Shown: positions 20,701 to 29,943, numbered from the stretch's first letter. The stretch is DNA of 64,000 nucleotides from Aggregatibacter kilianii (GCF_003129965.1 NZ_NRCJ01000009.1:1-64000); one strand, 5' to 3'. A program made the numbers and translations. Notes: generated by a model not told the origin, from the letters alone.

Positions 20701-21588
20701 ACGCCAAAACTGTTGGAATTGTCCGGCAATATTGATATTCCTTGGGCGCGCATTGCCATTGAAAGCCTGCCTGACAGTGCCGTGGCAGTGAGTTCCGACG
20801 AAGTGATTTTGGACGGTAAAGAAAAAACAAATCTGCCGAAAAATTTACCCTCTGAAACCCAAAGCGGCATGGCAATTCGTTCTGACTTAAGAATCAATAT
20901 CGGTGATGATGTCAGCCTCAACGCTTACGGTTTAAAAACCCATTTGCACGGATTACTCTCGGTGAAACAGGAAAAAGGCAATCTGGGGCTTTACGGCGAA
21001 GTAAACCTGAAAAATGGTCGTTACGCCTCCTTCGGGCAGGACTTGCTGATTCGTAAAGGACTCATCAGTTTTGTCGGTCAACCTTCACAACCCATGCTGA
21101 ATATCGAAGCGATTCGGAATCCGGAAGCCATGGAAGATGCAAGCGTCACTGCCGGTGTGAAAGTGAACGGCATAGCGACCGCGCCAAACGTAACGATTTT
21201 CTCTGAACCGGGAATGCCGCAGGATCAAGCCCTATCCTATATTCTGAGCGGACGCTCTTTAGAAAGTAGCGGAGATGCCGCGTCCAGCGGTTCCGTGGGG
21301 GCTGCACTCTTAGGCATGGGGCTTGCCAAAAGCGGCAATGTGGTCGGCGGCATCGGTAAAGCCTTCGGCATCAAAGATCTGAATCTAGGTACAGCCGGAG
21401 TCGGCGACAGCTCAAAAGTGGAAGTAAGCGGCAGCATTACGCCGCGACTACAAGTTAAATATGGCGTCGGATTATTTGACGGTTTAGCCGAAGTCACCTT
21501 GCGTTATCGCCTGCTGCCGCAACTTTATGTACAATCCGTTTCGGGCGTTAATCAAGCCTTTGATTTACTGTATCAATTTGAATTTTAA
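17704..21588 (+). CDS. tamB: TamB, AsmA-like bridge protein of the translocation and assembly module
   Basis: A very long protein of 1294 residues, normal for TamB. A short cytoplasmic tail and one signal-anchor (near residues 25-50, LCAVSAVVFLPVFALLGMLA) are followed by a long beta-rich periplasmic region of the AsmA/TamB type. The DUF490 domain at the C-terminus (from about residue 950) contains GLISFVGQPSQPMLNIEAI and ends with FDLLYQFEF, which looks like a beta signal. The protein spans the periplasm to TamA and is thought to move outer membrane proteins or phospholipids. ppx starts 3 bases after its stop. Confidence 0.94.
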   Translation: MTEHTEQALQTPSKPKRKKSKWRRILCAVSAVVFLPVFALLGMLATESGQHRLIRWADDVVDALSIEQIEGNLSEGLVLKNLRFQTEGIGTQVAEARLQMQLSCLWRLDMCIDDIRLQQPSVQIDTALLPPSEPTRKESAPMKRISLPIGVHIKQVAVSELSLLIDKHHMTLATFHTAATLNNETGLTVSPTQIHDFRFLQQMDENAEKTNEIKTEKAEPSPPINWEKVEQNLSRPLLADLQKIELPFDMHVQSIDGKNWQYQLVNEKQETLQDIQVSSAELQADATNDVVQLQKFDVHSNLGDLTANGKMQLNEDFPVQFNLSGDFNTFKQNDEVLLPASKIELSLSGTLKKTTALLLQTQGAAEAKLEAKVQPAAPKLPLTLHFVADKAQYPVDNKDPLKIHGLDLTVNGDLLAAQVNLTGAVSGMGIPNNTLELQAVSHLSNVEINRLLLKALNGSAELQGNLNWRDGIAWDSRLQLAKINLGNYLAAFPAVLSGKLSSQGKANSNGWQVDVPELDIQGTLSQRPLNLKGNLTAGDRQLLNVPQLLLTYGENKINAQGHIGDQSDFNLNINAPNLQGLWADLSAGLKGNVKLNGSLANPHIYADLTASRFTFQQMHLNQALIKGDINGTEHIKGQLEVNLNGFNYNDINVNQLKLTASGDEQKHSLQLQSDGNPVAANLNLTGNFDRTLQQWKGTLSQMMIKSEFGNLQTNQNVAVTYDNKTAEATISAHCWMHSQADLCFPQTFKVGANGEVPFDIKRFDLAFVNKLLEQELLNGQLNSKGKVAWFTDKPLLAEVQVNGNNLSVTQKVDRKTFRLAIPQISLNANLANNNLALKSDIHIQNQGRIGTDLKLSDIVNARKLAGTFNVQNLNLNLANQLLNGGEQVNGELNANLTLGGSLTAPTLNGDVRLNKLGAKIRSLPFDITESELTLRFAGTSSTLQGYVKTADSRLNLSGEANWKNVNDWRTRLHAEADKFKVDIPSMARLQISPNIDISATPKLLELSGNIDIPWARIAIESLPDSAVAVSSDEVILDGKEKTNLPKNLPSETQSGMAIRSDLRINIGDDVSLNAYGLKTHLHGLLSVKQEKGNLGLYGEVNLKNGRYASFGQDLLIRKGLISFVGQPSQPMLNIEAIRNPEAMEDASVTAGVKVNGIATAPNVTIFSEPGMPQDQALSYILSGRSLESSGDAASSGSVGAALLGMGLAKSGNVVGGIGKAFGIKDLNLGTAGVGDSSKVEVSGSITPRLQVKYGVGLFDGLAEVTLRYRLLPQLYVQSVSGVNQAFDLLYQFEF

Positions 21589-21590
21589 CT

Positions 21591-23138
21591 ATGAATAACG
21601 AAAATTTACTGAATAAAGCTAACCAACTCCATGCACGACGTGGCGAAGTCCGTGAAATCGCCGCCATTGATTTGGGCTCCAACAGCTTTCACATGATCAT
21701 CGCCCGCATCGTCAACGGCACATTGCAAGTGTTATCCCGCTTGAAGCAAAAAGTGCAACTTGCCGAAGGGTTGGATGAACACCAGGTACTAAACCAAGCG
21801 GCGATTGAACGTGGGGTAAATTGTCTGGCGTTATTCGCCGAGCGTTTGCAGGGATTTTCCGCCGAAAACGTCAGCGTCGTCGGCACTTACACCTTACGCC
21901 GCGCCGTAAATAACGATGAATTTTTACGTCAAGCCGCTAAGGTCTTTCCTTATCAGATTAATATCATCAGTGGCAAAACCGAAGCCAAAACCATCTATGC
22001 CGGCGTTTGCCACACCCAGCCGGAAACCGGGCGGAAATTCGTTATCGACATTGGCGGTGGTTCCACGGAGATGATTATCGGCGATAACTTCACGCCGTTA
22101 ATTTACGAAAGCCGCCACATGGGTTGTGTCAGCTTTGCCAAACAATTTTTTCCGAACGGCGAAATCAGCGAGGAAAATTTCCGTCAAGCCAAACAAAGCG
22201 CATTAAATAAAATCGAAGATCTCGCTTGGGAATATCGCAATCTCGGCTGGCAATCAGTGCTCGGTTCGTCGGGTACGATTAAAACCGTTCATCAGGTTAT
22301 TTGTGAAAATATCGATGCCAACGGCACGATCACAGCGTATCGCTTAAATCAACTCATTGAGCAAACCCTACAATACGCCCATTTTAATCAACTGAAGTTT
22401 AACGGCTTGAACCCCGATCGTGCCGATGTTTTCGTGCCGGGTCTGGCGATTTTAAGCGCGGTATTTGAGAACTTTCACATTGATAAAATGCGTTATTCCG
22501 ACGGAGCATTACGCGAAGGCGTCATGTATAGTCTGGAACAAAATTTTCAGGTGAATAATATTCGGGAACGCACGGCGCTCGGTTTAGCGGAGCAATTTAA
22601 TATCGATCAGGCACAGGCGGAACGGGTGTATCAAAGCGCCGCATTGCTGTTTAACCAATATGGCACTTGGCAAAATGCCGAACTGATTCCGGAAATGCAA
22701 GATGTGCTTTTCTGGGCGGCGCGTTTGCATGAAGTGGGCATTGTAATTAATCACAAAGCCATGCAAAAGCATTCCGCGTATATTTTATACAACACGGAAC
22801 TGCCCGGTTTTGATAACGAACAACATCGCCTGCTTTCTACGCTGGTGCGCTATCATAGCGGCAATTTCAAACTGCCGGAGATGTTCAAATTCTCCCGTTA
22901 TCACGAAAAAGATGTGTTAGCCCTCGTTCGTATTTTACGTTTGGCAGCGATCATCAACCGCTCCCGTCAGGCCACCGAGAAAACCGAAAAAATCACCCTG
23001 AAAACCGACCGCACTTTAAATAACTGGCAGTTGGAATTTGAAGCAAATTACCTGGAACATAATCCATTGGTGAAGAGCGATCTGGCATTGGAAAATCGTT
23101 TTTTACAAACGCTGGAATTAAGTCTGTCGGCAAATTAA
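21591..23138 (+). CDS. ppx: Exopolyphosphatase (Ppx/GppA family)
   Basis: A 515-residue exopolyphosphatase that removes terminal phosphates from polyphosphate. The ASKHA ATPase fold is shown by AAIDLGSNSFHMIIAR (phosphate 1 loop), FVIDIGGGSTEMIIG (phosphate 2 loop) and VLGSSGTIKTV. The C-terminal half is an HD-like helical domain (LHEVGIVINHKAMQKHSAY). The length agrees with Escherichia coli Ppx better than with GppA, although both act on related substrates. It is coupled to tamAB and ends in a hairpin facing pckA. Confidence 0.9.
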   Translation: MNNENLLNKANQLHARRGEVREIAAIDLGSNSFHMIIARIVNGTLQVLSRLKQKVQLAEGLDEHQVLNQAAIERGVNCLALFAERLQGFSAENVSVVGTYTLRRAVNNDEFLRQAAKVFPYQINIISGKTEAKTIYAGVCHTQPETGRKFVIDIGGGSTEMIIGDNFTPLIYESRHMGCVSFAKQFFPNGEISEENFRQAKQSALNKIEDLAWEYRNLGWQSVLGSSGTIKTVHQVICENIDANGTITAYRLNQLIEQTLQYAHFNQLKFNGLNPDRADVFVPGLAILSAVFENFHIDKMRYSDGALREGVMYSLEQNFQVNNIRERTALGLAEQFNIDQAQAERVYQSAALLFNQYGTWQNAELIPEMQDVLFWAARLHEVGIVINHKAMQKHSAYILYNTELPGFDNEQHRLLSTLVRYHSGNFKLPEMFKFSRYHEKDVLALVRILRLAAIINRSRQATEKTEKITLKTDRTLNNWQLEFEANYLEHNPLVKSDLALENRFLQTLELSLSAN

Positions 23139-23152
23139 CTTAAATGACACAT

Positions 23153-23190
23153 AAAAAAATCCCCGCGATTTTCTCATCACGGGGATTTTT
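23153..23190. terminator. Bidirectional terminator between ppx and pckA
   Basis: AAAAATCCCCG and CGGGGATTTTT form an 11-bp stem with a loop of about 14 bases, A and T runs on each side, between convergent genes. Confidence 0.9.
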
Positions 23191-23205
23191 ATTATTTAAC
23201 GCCGA

Positions 23206-24822
23206 TTACGCTTTAGGACCGGCAGAAATTAAGGCTTTACCTTCTGCATTAGTCGCGTATTTTTCGAAGTTTTTCACGAAACGACCGGCAAGATCTTTCG
23301 CTTTGGTTTCCCATTGCGCTTTGTCTGCGTAAGTATCACGCGGATCTAAGATGGCTGGGTCAACACCCGGTAATGCATTAGGAATTGCCAAGTTGAAAAT
23401 TGGTAATTCGCTCATTTGGGCTTTTTCAATAGAGCCGTCTAAGATGGCGTCGATAATGCCGCGTGTATCTTTAATGGAGATACGTTTGCCTGTGCCGTTC
23501 CAACCGGTATTCACCAAGTAAGCTTCCGCACCTGCCGCTTGCATACGTTTAACCAACACTTCCGCATATTGGGTTGGGTGTAAGGTTAAGAATGCCGCAC
23601 CAAAACAGGCAGAGAATGTTGGAGTCGGTTCAGTAATACCACGTTCTGTACCCGCTAATTTCGCAGTAAAGCCGGACAAGAAGTAGTATTTGGTTTGTTC
23701 CGGTGTCAATTTAGAAACAGGCGGTAATACACCGAATGCATCTGCGGTTAAGAAAATCACTTTGGTTGCGTGACCTGCACGGGAAACCGGTTTAACGATG
23801 TTATCGATGTGATAAATCGGGTAAGACACACGGGTGTTTTCGGTTTTTGAACCATCGTCGAAATCCACGGAACCGTCTGCACGAACAACCACGTTTTCTA
23901 ACAATGCATCACGACGGATTGCGCGGTAAATATCCGGTTCGTTTTCTTCGGAAAGGTGAATGGTTTTCGCGTAGCAACCACCTTCAAAGTTAAAGATACC
24001 TACATCATCCCAACCGTGTTCATCATCACCGATTAATTCGCGTTTCGGATCGGTAGAAAGGGTGGTTTTACCGGTACCGGATAAACCGAAGAACACAGCC
24101 ACATCACCGTCTTTACCTACGTTAGCGGAACAGTGCATTGCGCCCACGCCTTTCAACGGTAAGAAGTAGTTCATCATGGAGAACATACCTTTCTTCATTT
24201 CACCGCCGTACCATGTACCGCCGATTAATTGAATGCGTTCGGTTAAGTTGAATGCTACGAAGTTTTCGGAATTCAAACCTTGTTCTTTCCAGTTCGGGTT
24301 GGTGCATTTAGAACCGTTCATCACCACGAAGCTTGGTTTGAAATCTTTGAGTTCGGCATCGGTCGGACGAATAAACATGTTTTTCACGAAATGCGCCTGC
24401 CATGCCACTTCGGTCACGATGCGCACCGCAATGCGGTCTTTTTCACTGGCGCCGCAGAAACCGTCGATAACAAATAAACGTTTGCCGGAAAGCTCTTTGG
24501 TAACAATGTCTTTCAAGCTTGCCCAAGTGTCTTGCGTCATCGGTTTATTGTCGTTTTTCGCCGCGTCGGAAGTCCACCACACGGTGTCTTTGGTGGTGTC
24601 ATCTAAAACGATATATTTATCCTTAGGAGAACGTCCGGTAAAAATGCCGGTATCCACGGCTACCGCGCCGGTTGTGGTTAAGGTTCCTTTTTCAAACCCT
24701 TCCAAACCCGGTTTGGTTTCTTCTTCAAAAAGTTGTTCATAACTTGGGTTATAAACCACTTCTTTTACGTTATGGATACCAATTGCTTCAAGTTCTTTAA
24801 TTACTTTGTTTACATCTGTCAT
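23206..24822 (-). CDS. pckA: Phosphoenolpyruvate carboxykinase (ATP)
   Basis: A 538-residue ATP-dependent enzyme that interconverts oxaloacetate and phosphoenolpyruvate. In capnophilic Pasteurellaceae it usually works towards CO2 fixation and succinate. The P-loop [11 protein letters not shown] and the metal-binding IGDDEHGW are intact, as are the substrate-binding TGRSPKDKY near the N-terminus and [11 protein letters not shown]. The long A+T-rich leader (24823-25086) should carry its promoter. No clear CRP site was found by eye. Confidence 0.97.
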   Translation of the reverse strand: MTDVNKVIKELEAIGIHNVKEVVYNPSYEQLFEEETKPGLEGFEKGTLTTTGAVAVDTGIFTGRSPKDKYIVLDDTTKDTVWWTSDAAKNDNKPMTQDTWASLKDIVTKELSGKRLFVIDGFCGASEKDRIAVRIVTEVAWQAHFVKNMFIRPTDAELKDFKPSFVVMNGSKCTNPNWKEQGLNSENFVAFNLTERIQLIGGTWYGGEMKKGMFSMMNYFLPLKGVGAMHCSANVGKDGDVAVFFGLSGTGKTTLSTDPKRELIGDDEHGWDDVGIFNFEGGCYAKTIHLSEENEPDIYRAIRRDALLENVVVRADGSVDFDDGSKTENTRVSYPIYHIDNIVKPVSRAGHATKVIFLTADAFGVLPPVSKLTPEQTKYYFLSGFTAKLAGTERGITEPTPTFSACFGAAFLTLHPTQYAEVLVKRMQAAGAEAYLVNTGWNGTGKRISIKDTRGIIDAILDGSIEKAQMSELPIFNLAIPNALPGVDPAILDPRDTYADKAQWETKAKDLAGRFVKNFEKYATNAEGKALISAGPKA

Positions 24823-25086
24823 ACTTCACCTCATTGTGTTAAAAGTTAAAATTAAAAATTGAGCATATTCTATGAAAATTTCTACCCAAAAACTGTTAGC
24901 TTGATCAAATATTTGAACATTACTTTATTTTTTATTGGGTTTTAGGGTAAATTTATCCACCAATTTGAGAAGCATTTTCGCTATACGTTAAAAACAATAT
25001 AAAAAACCACCGCACTTTCAACGGGAACTTATGATTCAGCCCCCGTTCTAAGTAACACAATGACTCCACTACTCAAAAGGAACAAC

Positions 25087-25731
25087 ATGAAATTATTCAA
25101 AACCTTTTTACTTGCCGTTTTACTTTACATCCCCGGCGCATGGGCTGCGGATCCCGTGGATTTAAACATCAAATACAGCTCCAATTATTTAATGCCTGCG
25201 TACGTGCATTTTAAAACAGACGGCTTTGAATATACCATTAAAGCCAACATCAACGTGCCGTTATACAACATTCAATTCACGTCCAAAGGCGCACAAAGTA
25301 GCAACTTTTTCAATATGTTAAGTTATAAAGACACACGTAACGACAAGCCTTATGCGGAAGCCAAAATCGCCAACCGCAAAATTGAATACGGCAAAGTGAA
25401 AGACGGCTTAAAAACCGAAGACTTAACCCTGCCGACCTACGATTTATTCACGGTGGCATTCCAGTTGAGTTACTACGATAAACTGCCGAACAGCTTCCAA
25501 ATCACCAACGGCAAAAAACTCTACCCGATGGAAAATGTGGTGCTGAACACCAGTAAAAAACAGATTAAATACAACAAACAGGACGTGACCGAAATCACCT
25601 ATCAATTTAAAACCGGCAATAAAGACATTGTGGTGAAAAAACACGAAGGCGAAAAATTCCCTCGATTTATTTCCTATAACCGCGACGGTGATGAATATGA
25701 ACTCACCTTCAGCGAGTTTGTGAAAAACTGA
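25087..25731 (+). CDS. Exported DUF3108-like protein
   Basis: A 214-residue protein with a signal peptide (KLFKTFLLAVLLYIPGAWA) followed by a beta-rich domain that resembles DUF3108, found in many Gram-negative periplasmic proteins. No function is established. Start 25087 has AAGGAACA upstream; an ATG at 25060 would put nine residues before the signal peptide and is less likely. The gene is divergent from pckA and monocistronic, with its own terminator. Confidence 0.8.
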   Translation: MKLFKTFLLAVLLYIPGAWAADPVDLNIKYSSNYLMPAYVHFKTDGFEYTIKANINVPLYNIQFTSKGAQSSNFFNMLSYKDTRNDKPYAEAKIANRKIEYGKVKDGLKTEDLTLPTYDLFTVAFQLSYYDKLPNSFQITNGKKLYPMENVVLNTSKKQIKYNKQDVTEITYQFKTGNKDIVVKKHEGEKFPRFISYNRDGDEYELTFSEFVKN

Positions 25732-25750
25732 CATTCCCACGAAAAAATAA

Positions 25751-25775
25751 AGCCACCTAAAAAGGTGGCTTTTTG
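25751..25775 (+). terminator. Rho-independent terminator of the DUF3108-like gene
   Basis: AGCCACC and GGTGGCT form a 7-bp stem with a 6-base A-rich loop, followed by five T. Confidence 0.85.
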
Positions 25776-25780
25776 TTGGG

Positions 25781-25824
25781 TAAAGTGCGGTGAAAAATTT
25801 AAGTGTTTTTTTGACCGCACTTTA
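25781..25824 (-). terminator. Inverted uptake-sequence hairpin after the YD-repeat gene
   Basis: TAAAGTGCGGT (25781-25791) pairs with ACCGCACTTTA (25814-25824). It lies 3 bases beyond the stop of the minus-strand gene and can terminate that transcript. Confidence 0.65.
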
Positions 25825-25826
25825 CC

Positions 25827-26648
25827 CTAATAATATTCGTATGAATTTTCAACAATGGTGTTGGTCGGATGATTATTCTCATCAAACGCTTCAATTTTCA
25901 CCACATTTCCATGACTATCCAACGTATTTTTCCACCTGATGACGGAAGATATGCGACCGTCGCCGAAACCGTAAGGGGGAAACACTTCAAATTTAATTTT
26001 ATGTCCATGAGTATCAAAGGTCGTCACTTCCCGTCCTCCATGTGCAAATTGCGTTTGTTCAACTAATTTCCCTTCAATATATTTGTTTACATATTTAAAA
26101 GGCTCACCGCCAAATATTTCATTTCGGGATTCTACAATATTGCCGTATTCATCATAATGGTGACGGTATTTATTCAGTCCGTTTTCAAGTTTTTCACAAT
26201 CCTCTTCACAGGACTCGTCTTCTGTTTTTTCAATCAACAACAACCCATTCTTATCATAGGTATTTTCAGATATCACTCGCTTTGAATCGCCTTCCGGTTT
26301 GAATTCCTGAATGACGGTCAGAGTACCATCCGAATTGGCACGATAGTGATACTCCGTAAAATGATTATCACCATCCGAAAACGATTTCACCAAACGCCCT
26401 TGTTCGTCATAAACAAAGTTTAGCACCTGTGTAAAATGCCCCAAAACCTCTTCTTTGGTTTTGAACCCCTGCGGATTAAAGTAAGTAGTCTCGCGTTCCT
26501 CAACCCGAGAACTGTCCCGTTCAATTAATTTCCTTTCCCATTTTTTAACCGGCCCTTTCAGATTTAATAAGGCTAAATCGGTTTTTAGGTTGGCAAAAAG
26601 TGCGGTGGAAAACAGAGTTAAAATACATCCTAATAAAATACGCTGCAT
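25827..26648 (-). CDS. Exported protein with YD/RHS-like repeats, function unknown
   Basis: A 273-residue protein with a signal peptide (QRILLGCILTLFSTALFA). The mature part holds at least five motifs of the RHS/YD kind (VYDEQGRLVKS, TYDKNGLLLIE, HYDEYGNIVES, TFDTHGHKI, TLDSHGNVV), spaced 25 to 45 residues apart. A Cys pair (SCEEDCE) lies in the middle. No toxin domain or cell-wall anchor is visible and the gene is far too short for a true RHS toxin. Start 26648 has AAGGA upstream. The in-frame extension to 26723 reads through the mnmA terminator and is rejected. Confidence 0.75.
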   Translation of the reverse strand: MQRILLGCILTLFSTALFANLKTDLALLNLKGPVKKWERKLIERDSSRVEERETTYFNPQGFKTKEEVLGHFTQVLNFVYDEQGRLVKSFSDGDNHFTEYHYRANSDGTLTVIQEFKPEGDSKRVISENTYDKNGLLLIEKTEDESCEEDCEKLENGLNKYRHHYDEYGNIVESRNEIFGGEPFKYVNKYIEGKLVEQTQFAHGGREVTTFDTHGHKIKFEVFPPYGFGDGRISSVIRWKNTLDSHGNVVKIEAFDENNHPTNTIVENSYEYY

Positions 26649-26668
26649 AAACGTCGTCCTTAAGTAAC

Positions 26669-26715
26669 AAAAAAGTGCGGTCAAAAAAACACATGAATTT
26701 TTGACCGCACTTTTA
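26669..26715 (-). terminator. Inverted uptake-sequence terminator of mnmA
   Basis: AAAAGTGCGGTCAAAAA (26671-26687) pairs with its complement at 26698-26714, directly after the mnmA stop codon, with T residues on the minus strand. Confidence 0.8.
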
Positions 26716-26723
26716 ATTCGCAT

Positions 26724-27878
26724 TTATTTTAATTGTTGTTCAATAATACCGCCGCCAAGGCAAACCTCATCCAAGTAGAACACCGCCGATTGTCCCGGGG
26801 TGACGGCAATTTGCGGTTCGTCAAAAATGACTTTGATGGTTTCGTCGTTAATCGGCTCAATGGTGCAAGGCACGTCCGTTTGGCGATAACGGGTTTTCAC
26901 CGTGCAACGTAAAGTTGAGCGAATCGGTTGGCGATCGACCCAATGTAATTGCTGCGCAATTAAGCCCGTAGAAAGCAACGCAGAATGATCATGCCCTTGC
27001 GCCACGATCAGTTCGTTATTCACCAGATCTTTTTCCACCACATACCAAGCCTCTTCGCTTGCGCCTTTTACACCGCCGATGCCTAAGCCCTTGCGCTGCC
27101 CCAAAGTGTGATACATCAAACCGTCATGACGACCGATAATGTCGCCGTCCACCGTGCGAATATTGCCCGGTTGTGCCGGCAAATAACGCGCCAGAAAATC
27201 TTTAAATTTGCGCTCACCGATAAAACAGATGCCGGTGGAATCTTTTTTCTTCGCCGTGACCAAGCCTAAATCTTCCGCGATAGCACGCACAATGGGCTTT
27301 TCAATATCGCCGACGGGGAATAGGCTTTGTCCCACTTGTTTGTGGCTTAAGGTGTAAAGAAAATAGCTTTGATCTTTATTGGCATCCAAACCACGTAATA
27401 GCTGAGCGTTGTCATCATCGCCTGCACGACGAACATAATGCCCCGTAGCAATATAATTCGCCCCCAAATCTTCCGCCGCGTATTCTAAGAACGCTTTAAA
27501 TTTGATTTCCTTGTTACACAGAATATCCGGATTCGGCGTGCGTCCTGCTTTGTATTCGCTGAGAAAATGTTCAAACACGTTATCCCAATATTCCGCCGCA
27601 AAATTGATTTTATGTAATTTAATGCCAAGCTTGTCGCATACGGCTTGCGCATCGGCGAGATCCGCTGCCGCGGTGCAATAATCCGTATCATCGTCCTCTT
27701 CCCAATTCTTCATGAACAAGCCTTCTACTTGATAGCCTTGTTGTTGAAGAATGAAAGCGGAAACGGAGGAATCGACCCCGCCAGACATCCCGCAAATCAC
27801 TTTTTTAGTGGCATTTTCGGCGAGTTGTTCTGGGGTTAATTTTGGAAAGCGTTGGTTATAAGTGTTTGAAGTTAACAT
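26724..27878 (-). CDS. mnmA: tRNA 2-thiouridylase MnmA
   Basis: A 384-residue enzyme that thiolates U34 of tRNA Lys, Glu and Gln. The PP-loop ATPase motif [13 protein letters not shown] is near residue 35. The two catalytic cysteines sit in [11 protein letters not shown] and in [13 protein letters not shown]. Start 27878 has GGGAG upstream. An in-frame extension to 27911 is unlikely. It is transcribed alone. Confidence 0.95.
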   Translation of the reverse strand: MLTSNTYNQRFPKLTPEQLAENATKKVICGMSGGVDSSVSAFILQQQGYQVEGLFMKNWEEDDDTDYCTAAADLADAQAVCDKLGIKLHKINFAAEYWDNVFEHFLSEYKAGRTPNPDILCNKEIKFKAFLEYAAEDLGANYIATGHYVRRAGDDDNAQLLRGLDANKDQSYFLYTLSHKQVGQSLFPVGDIEKPIVRAIAEDLGLVTAKKKDSTGICFIGERKFKDFLARYLPAQPGNIRTVDGDIIGRHDGLMYHTLGQRKGLGIGGVKGASEEAWYVVEKDLVNNELIVAQGHDHSALLSTGLIAQQLHWVDRQPIRSTLRCTVKTRYRQTDVPCTIEPINDETIKVIFDEPQIAVTPGQSAVFYLDEVCLGGGIIEQQLK

Positions 27879-27940
27879 AATTCTCCCGTAACTTCGGTTA
27901 AGGCGAAGCACATTGGTTGTTGAACAATAATAATGTTCTT

Positions 27941-28111
27941 TTAATGAATAATTGAAGTATCCTCTTTCAGAATATAAGAGGGTTCATCATTAAAAGAAAT
28001 TTTGTAAAAGGTTTTTCCTGATTTTCCGACCACCTCTTTAAACGTCGGACAAGGGATGTCTGTTGCTTTCAATATAAGTAAGGTTGGCATATCTTTTATT
28101 TCATTTTCGGT
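27941..28111 (-). pseudogene. In-frame continuation of the SH3-like gene beyond a premature stop
   Basis: After the TAA at 28112-28114 the same frame stays open for 56 more codons to TAA 27941-27943. The encoded stretch (TENEIKDMPTLLILKATDI, then [21 protein letters not shown]) looks like ordinary protein and completes a second SH3-like repeat that begins at DTPIYSKSVLD. The simplest reading is that one point mutation made TAA from a sense codon, splitting a protein of about 180 residues. A separate small ORF from ATG within this stretch is possible but has no good ribosome binding site. Confidence 0.6.
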
Positions 28112-28486
28112 TTAATCTAAGACGGACTTGCTATAAATAGGTGTATCTTTTTGGACAAGCACATCAGGAGAAGATGCATTACCGCTATCATCTTCATCAT
28201 CATGAAAAATACCTTTTTCAATTGCGAATGGTTTATGATCGACTAATTTCTTTGCATCTTCTTCTGAAATATAAAGTGAGCCCATGCCATAACGCACTTC
28301 AGCAGTGGAAAACATTGGCATCGTATTTAGCCATGCGCCTTCTTTGACTGAAACAACCGCTTTATTAAACTCAGCATCAGCATAAAGATTAATATCCGAA
28401 TTTACCTTTGCGGGATAATGCCCGGCAAAAGCAAAAGATGAAATCATTAATAAAAACGAAGAAGAAATAAATTTTGATAATTTCAT
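28112..28486 (-). CDS. Exported SH3-like protein, probably truncated
   Basis: A 124-residue product with a signal peptide (KLSKFISSSFLLMISSFAFA). The mature part starts with a repeat that reads like a bacterial SH3 domain (DINLYADAEFNKAVVSVKEGA). A second repeat begins near the C-terminus but is cut off by TAA at 28112. The frame continues past that stop for 56 codons. The shortened product may still be made and exported. No function can be assigned. The gene starts 4 bases after nqrM and so may be carried on the nqr transcript. Confidence 0.65.
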   Translation of the reverse strand: MKLSKFISSSFLLMISSFAFAGHYPAKVNSDINLYADAEFNKAVVSVKEGAWLNTMPMFSTAEVRYGMGSLYISEEDAKKLVDHKPFAIEKGIFHDDEDDSGNASSPDVLVQKDTPIYSKSVLD

Positions 28487-28490
28487 GGTT

Positions 28491-28751
28491 TTACTTCACT
28501 TCATAAAACTGCGAGTCATCATCTTTCTTCGCAAATTTTTGTTCGTATTCCGCTTTGGCTTGTTCGTCACCTGCATCGAGTTTTGATTGAAGTGTGTCGC
28601 AAGGCTTGTCGCAGTCGCAGGCTTTGGCGATACCTAAGGAAGACAACCCGCCGCAACTGCCTTTAAGGGCTTGGCGTTTAACGATATAACCCAGTGCCAT
28701 GGCTAAGATGATGAGGATGAAAATCCCGAAAGTCACTAAAAATAATTTCAT
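28491..28751 (-). CDS. nqrM: Na+-NQR maturation protein NqrM (DUF539)
   Basis: An 86-residue protein with one N-terminal membrane segment (LFLVTFGIFILIILAMALGYIV) and a cysteine-rich tail (GSCGGL, ACDCDKPCD). NqrM is required to deliver iron to the Fe site between NqrD and NqrE. Start 28751 has GGAGCG upstream, better than the longer reading from 28781. It follows apbE, as in Vibrio and Haemophilus nqr operons. Confidence 0.93.
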   Translation of the reverse strand: MKLFLVTFGIFILIILAMALGYIVKRQALKGSCGGLSSLGIAKACDCDKPCDTLQSKLDAGDEQAKAEYEQKFAKKDDDSQFYEVK

Positions 28752-28779
28752 AATCGCTCCATAAATAATCTCAATATCC

Positions 28780-28806
28780 ACCGCACTTATGACAAAAAAG
28801 TGCGGT
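28780..28806. repeat. Inverted uptake-sequence pair between apbE and nqrM
   Basis: ACCGCACTT (28780-28788) faces AAGTGCGGT (28798-28806). There is no T run on the minus strand, so it may reduce rather than end transcription into nqrM. Confidence 0.6.
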
Positions 28807-28825
28807 CATTTTTAGCTGTGTTTTT

Positions 28826-29920
28826 TTACTGTGCCAAGAACGGCTTGAACGCCGAGGACATTTCCGTGCGATAGCCCTTGCCGTCTTTGATAATCATAAA
28901 AATCGGCAGTTTTTCCTGCTCCGCCACTTCCAACGCTTTTTGTTCTCCCAACACAAATAAGCCGGTGGAAAGCCCGTCGGCGGTCATGGAAGTCGGTGTT
29001 AACACGGTGATTGACGCCAAGGCGTGTTGAATCGGATAGCCGGTTTTCGGATCGATTTCGTGGGAAAAGCGCACACCGTCTTGTTCAAAATAATTACGAT
29101 AATCGCCTGATGTCGCCATCGCCATATTCTCCAAACCGATAATCTGCTGGGCGGCTTGTTTGCCGTCAAAGGTCGGGCGTTCAATGGCGATTTGCCATGG
29201 CTTGCTTTCGGCATTTTTGCCCTTGGCACGAATTTCGCCACCGATTTCCACCATGTAGTTTTGTACCTTAATGCTTTCCAGATAATCTGCCACCTGATCG
29301 ACGCCGAAGCCTTTGGCGATAGAGGAAAGATCCACATAAAGTTGCGGCATGGCTTTTGTTAGGAAAAACTTCCCGCTCTCTTCAGTAAGTGACAATTTAT
29401 CAATGCCCACCCACGCTTGGCGTTCGGCGATTTGCTCCGCCGTCGGCTGTTTTTCAACGCGTTTTTCCGGACCAAAGCCCCAAAGATTTACCACCGGTCC
29501 GACAGTAATATCCAATGCGCCTTGTGTCACCTGATTTAAGCGAATCGCTTCTTTCACCACCTTGGCAAGATCCGCAGAAATTTCAATCGGCGCGTTGGTT
29601 TCTATGTTTTGATTAAAACGACTGAGTTCGGAATCCTTCATGTAAGTGGACATTTTCGCATTTACATCTTTTAAAATCGCATCAATTTGTTCGTGCGCCT
29701 GTTGTGATGCGATAGAAACGTCGCCGTTGTTTGCATATTTAATGTGATAAGTCGTTCCCATGGTTTTACCGGTAAGGGATACGATTTCGGCTTCATGTTT
29801 TGGCGTCGCCGTTTGCGGCGAATTCGCTTGTTGCGATGCCGTCGGTTGATCGCAGGCGCTTAATACCAACGCCATCGCGGCAAGGGCAAACCCGCGCGCG
29901 AGAGATTTCGTCATTTGCAC
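28826..29920 (-). CDS. apbE: FAD:protein FMN transferase ApbE (lipoprotein)
   Basis: A 364-residue periplasmic lipoprotein that attaches FMN through a phosphodiester bond to threonines of NqrB and NqrC. The lipobox LVLSAC is at residues 18-23. Conserved motifs include GTTYHIKY, DLSSIAKGFGVDQVADYL, IGGEIRAKG and MTADGLSTGLFVLG (metal site). GTG 29920 lies 7 bases after AGGA, and ATG 29914 is the alternative. It follows nqrF, so the flavin carrier is made with its substrate subunits. A perfect 16-bp inverted repeat lies just before it. Confidence 0.94.
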   Translation of the reverse strand: MQMTKSLARGFALAAMALVLSACDQPTASQQANSPQTATPKHEAEIVSLTGKTMGTTYHIKYANNGDVSIASQQAHEQIDAILKDVNAKMSTYMKDSELSRFNQNIETNAPIEISADLAKVVKEAIRLNQVTQGALDITVGPVVNLWGFGPEKRVEKQPTAEQIAERQAWVGIDKLSLTEESGKFFLTKAMPQLYVDLSSIAKGFGVDQVADYLESIKVQNYMVEIGGEIRAKGKNAESKPWQIAIERPTFDGKQAAQQIIGLENMAMATSGDYRNYFEQDGVRFSHEIDPKTGYPIQHALASITVLTPTSMTADGLSTGLFVLGEQKALEVAEQEKLPIFMIIKDGKGYRTEMSSAFKPFLAQ

Positions 29921-29943
29921 AATACTTTCCTGATATGAAATGG

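Noticed and set aside
24823..25086. CRP binding site upstream of pckA
   Set aside because: TTGATCAA-like sequence was seen near 24900, but the spacing and half-sites do not match TGTGA-N6-TCACA well enough.
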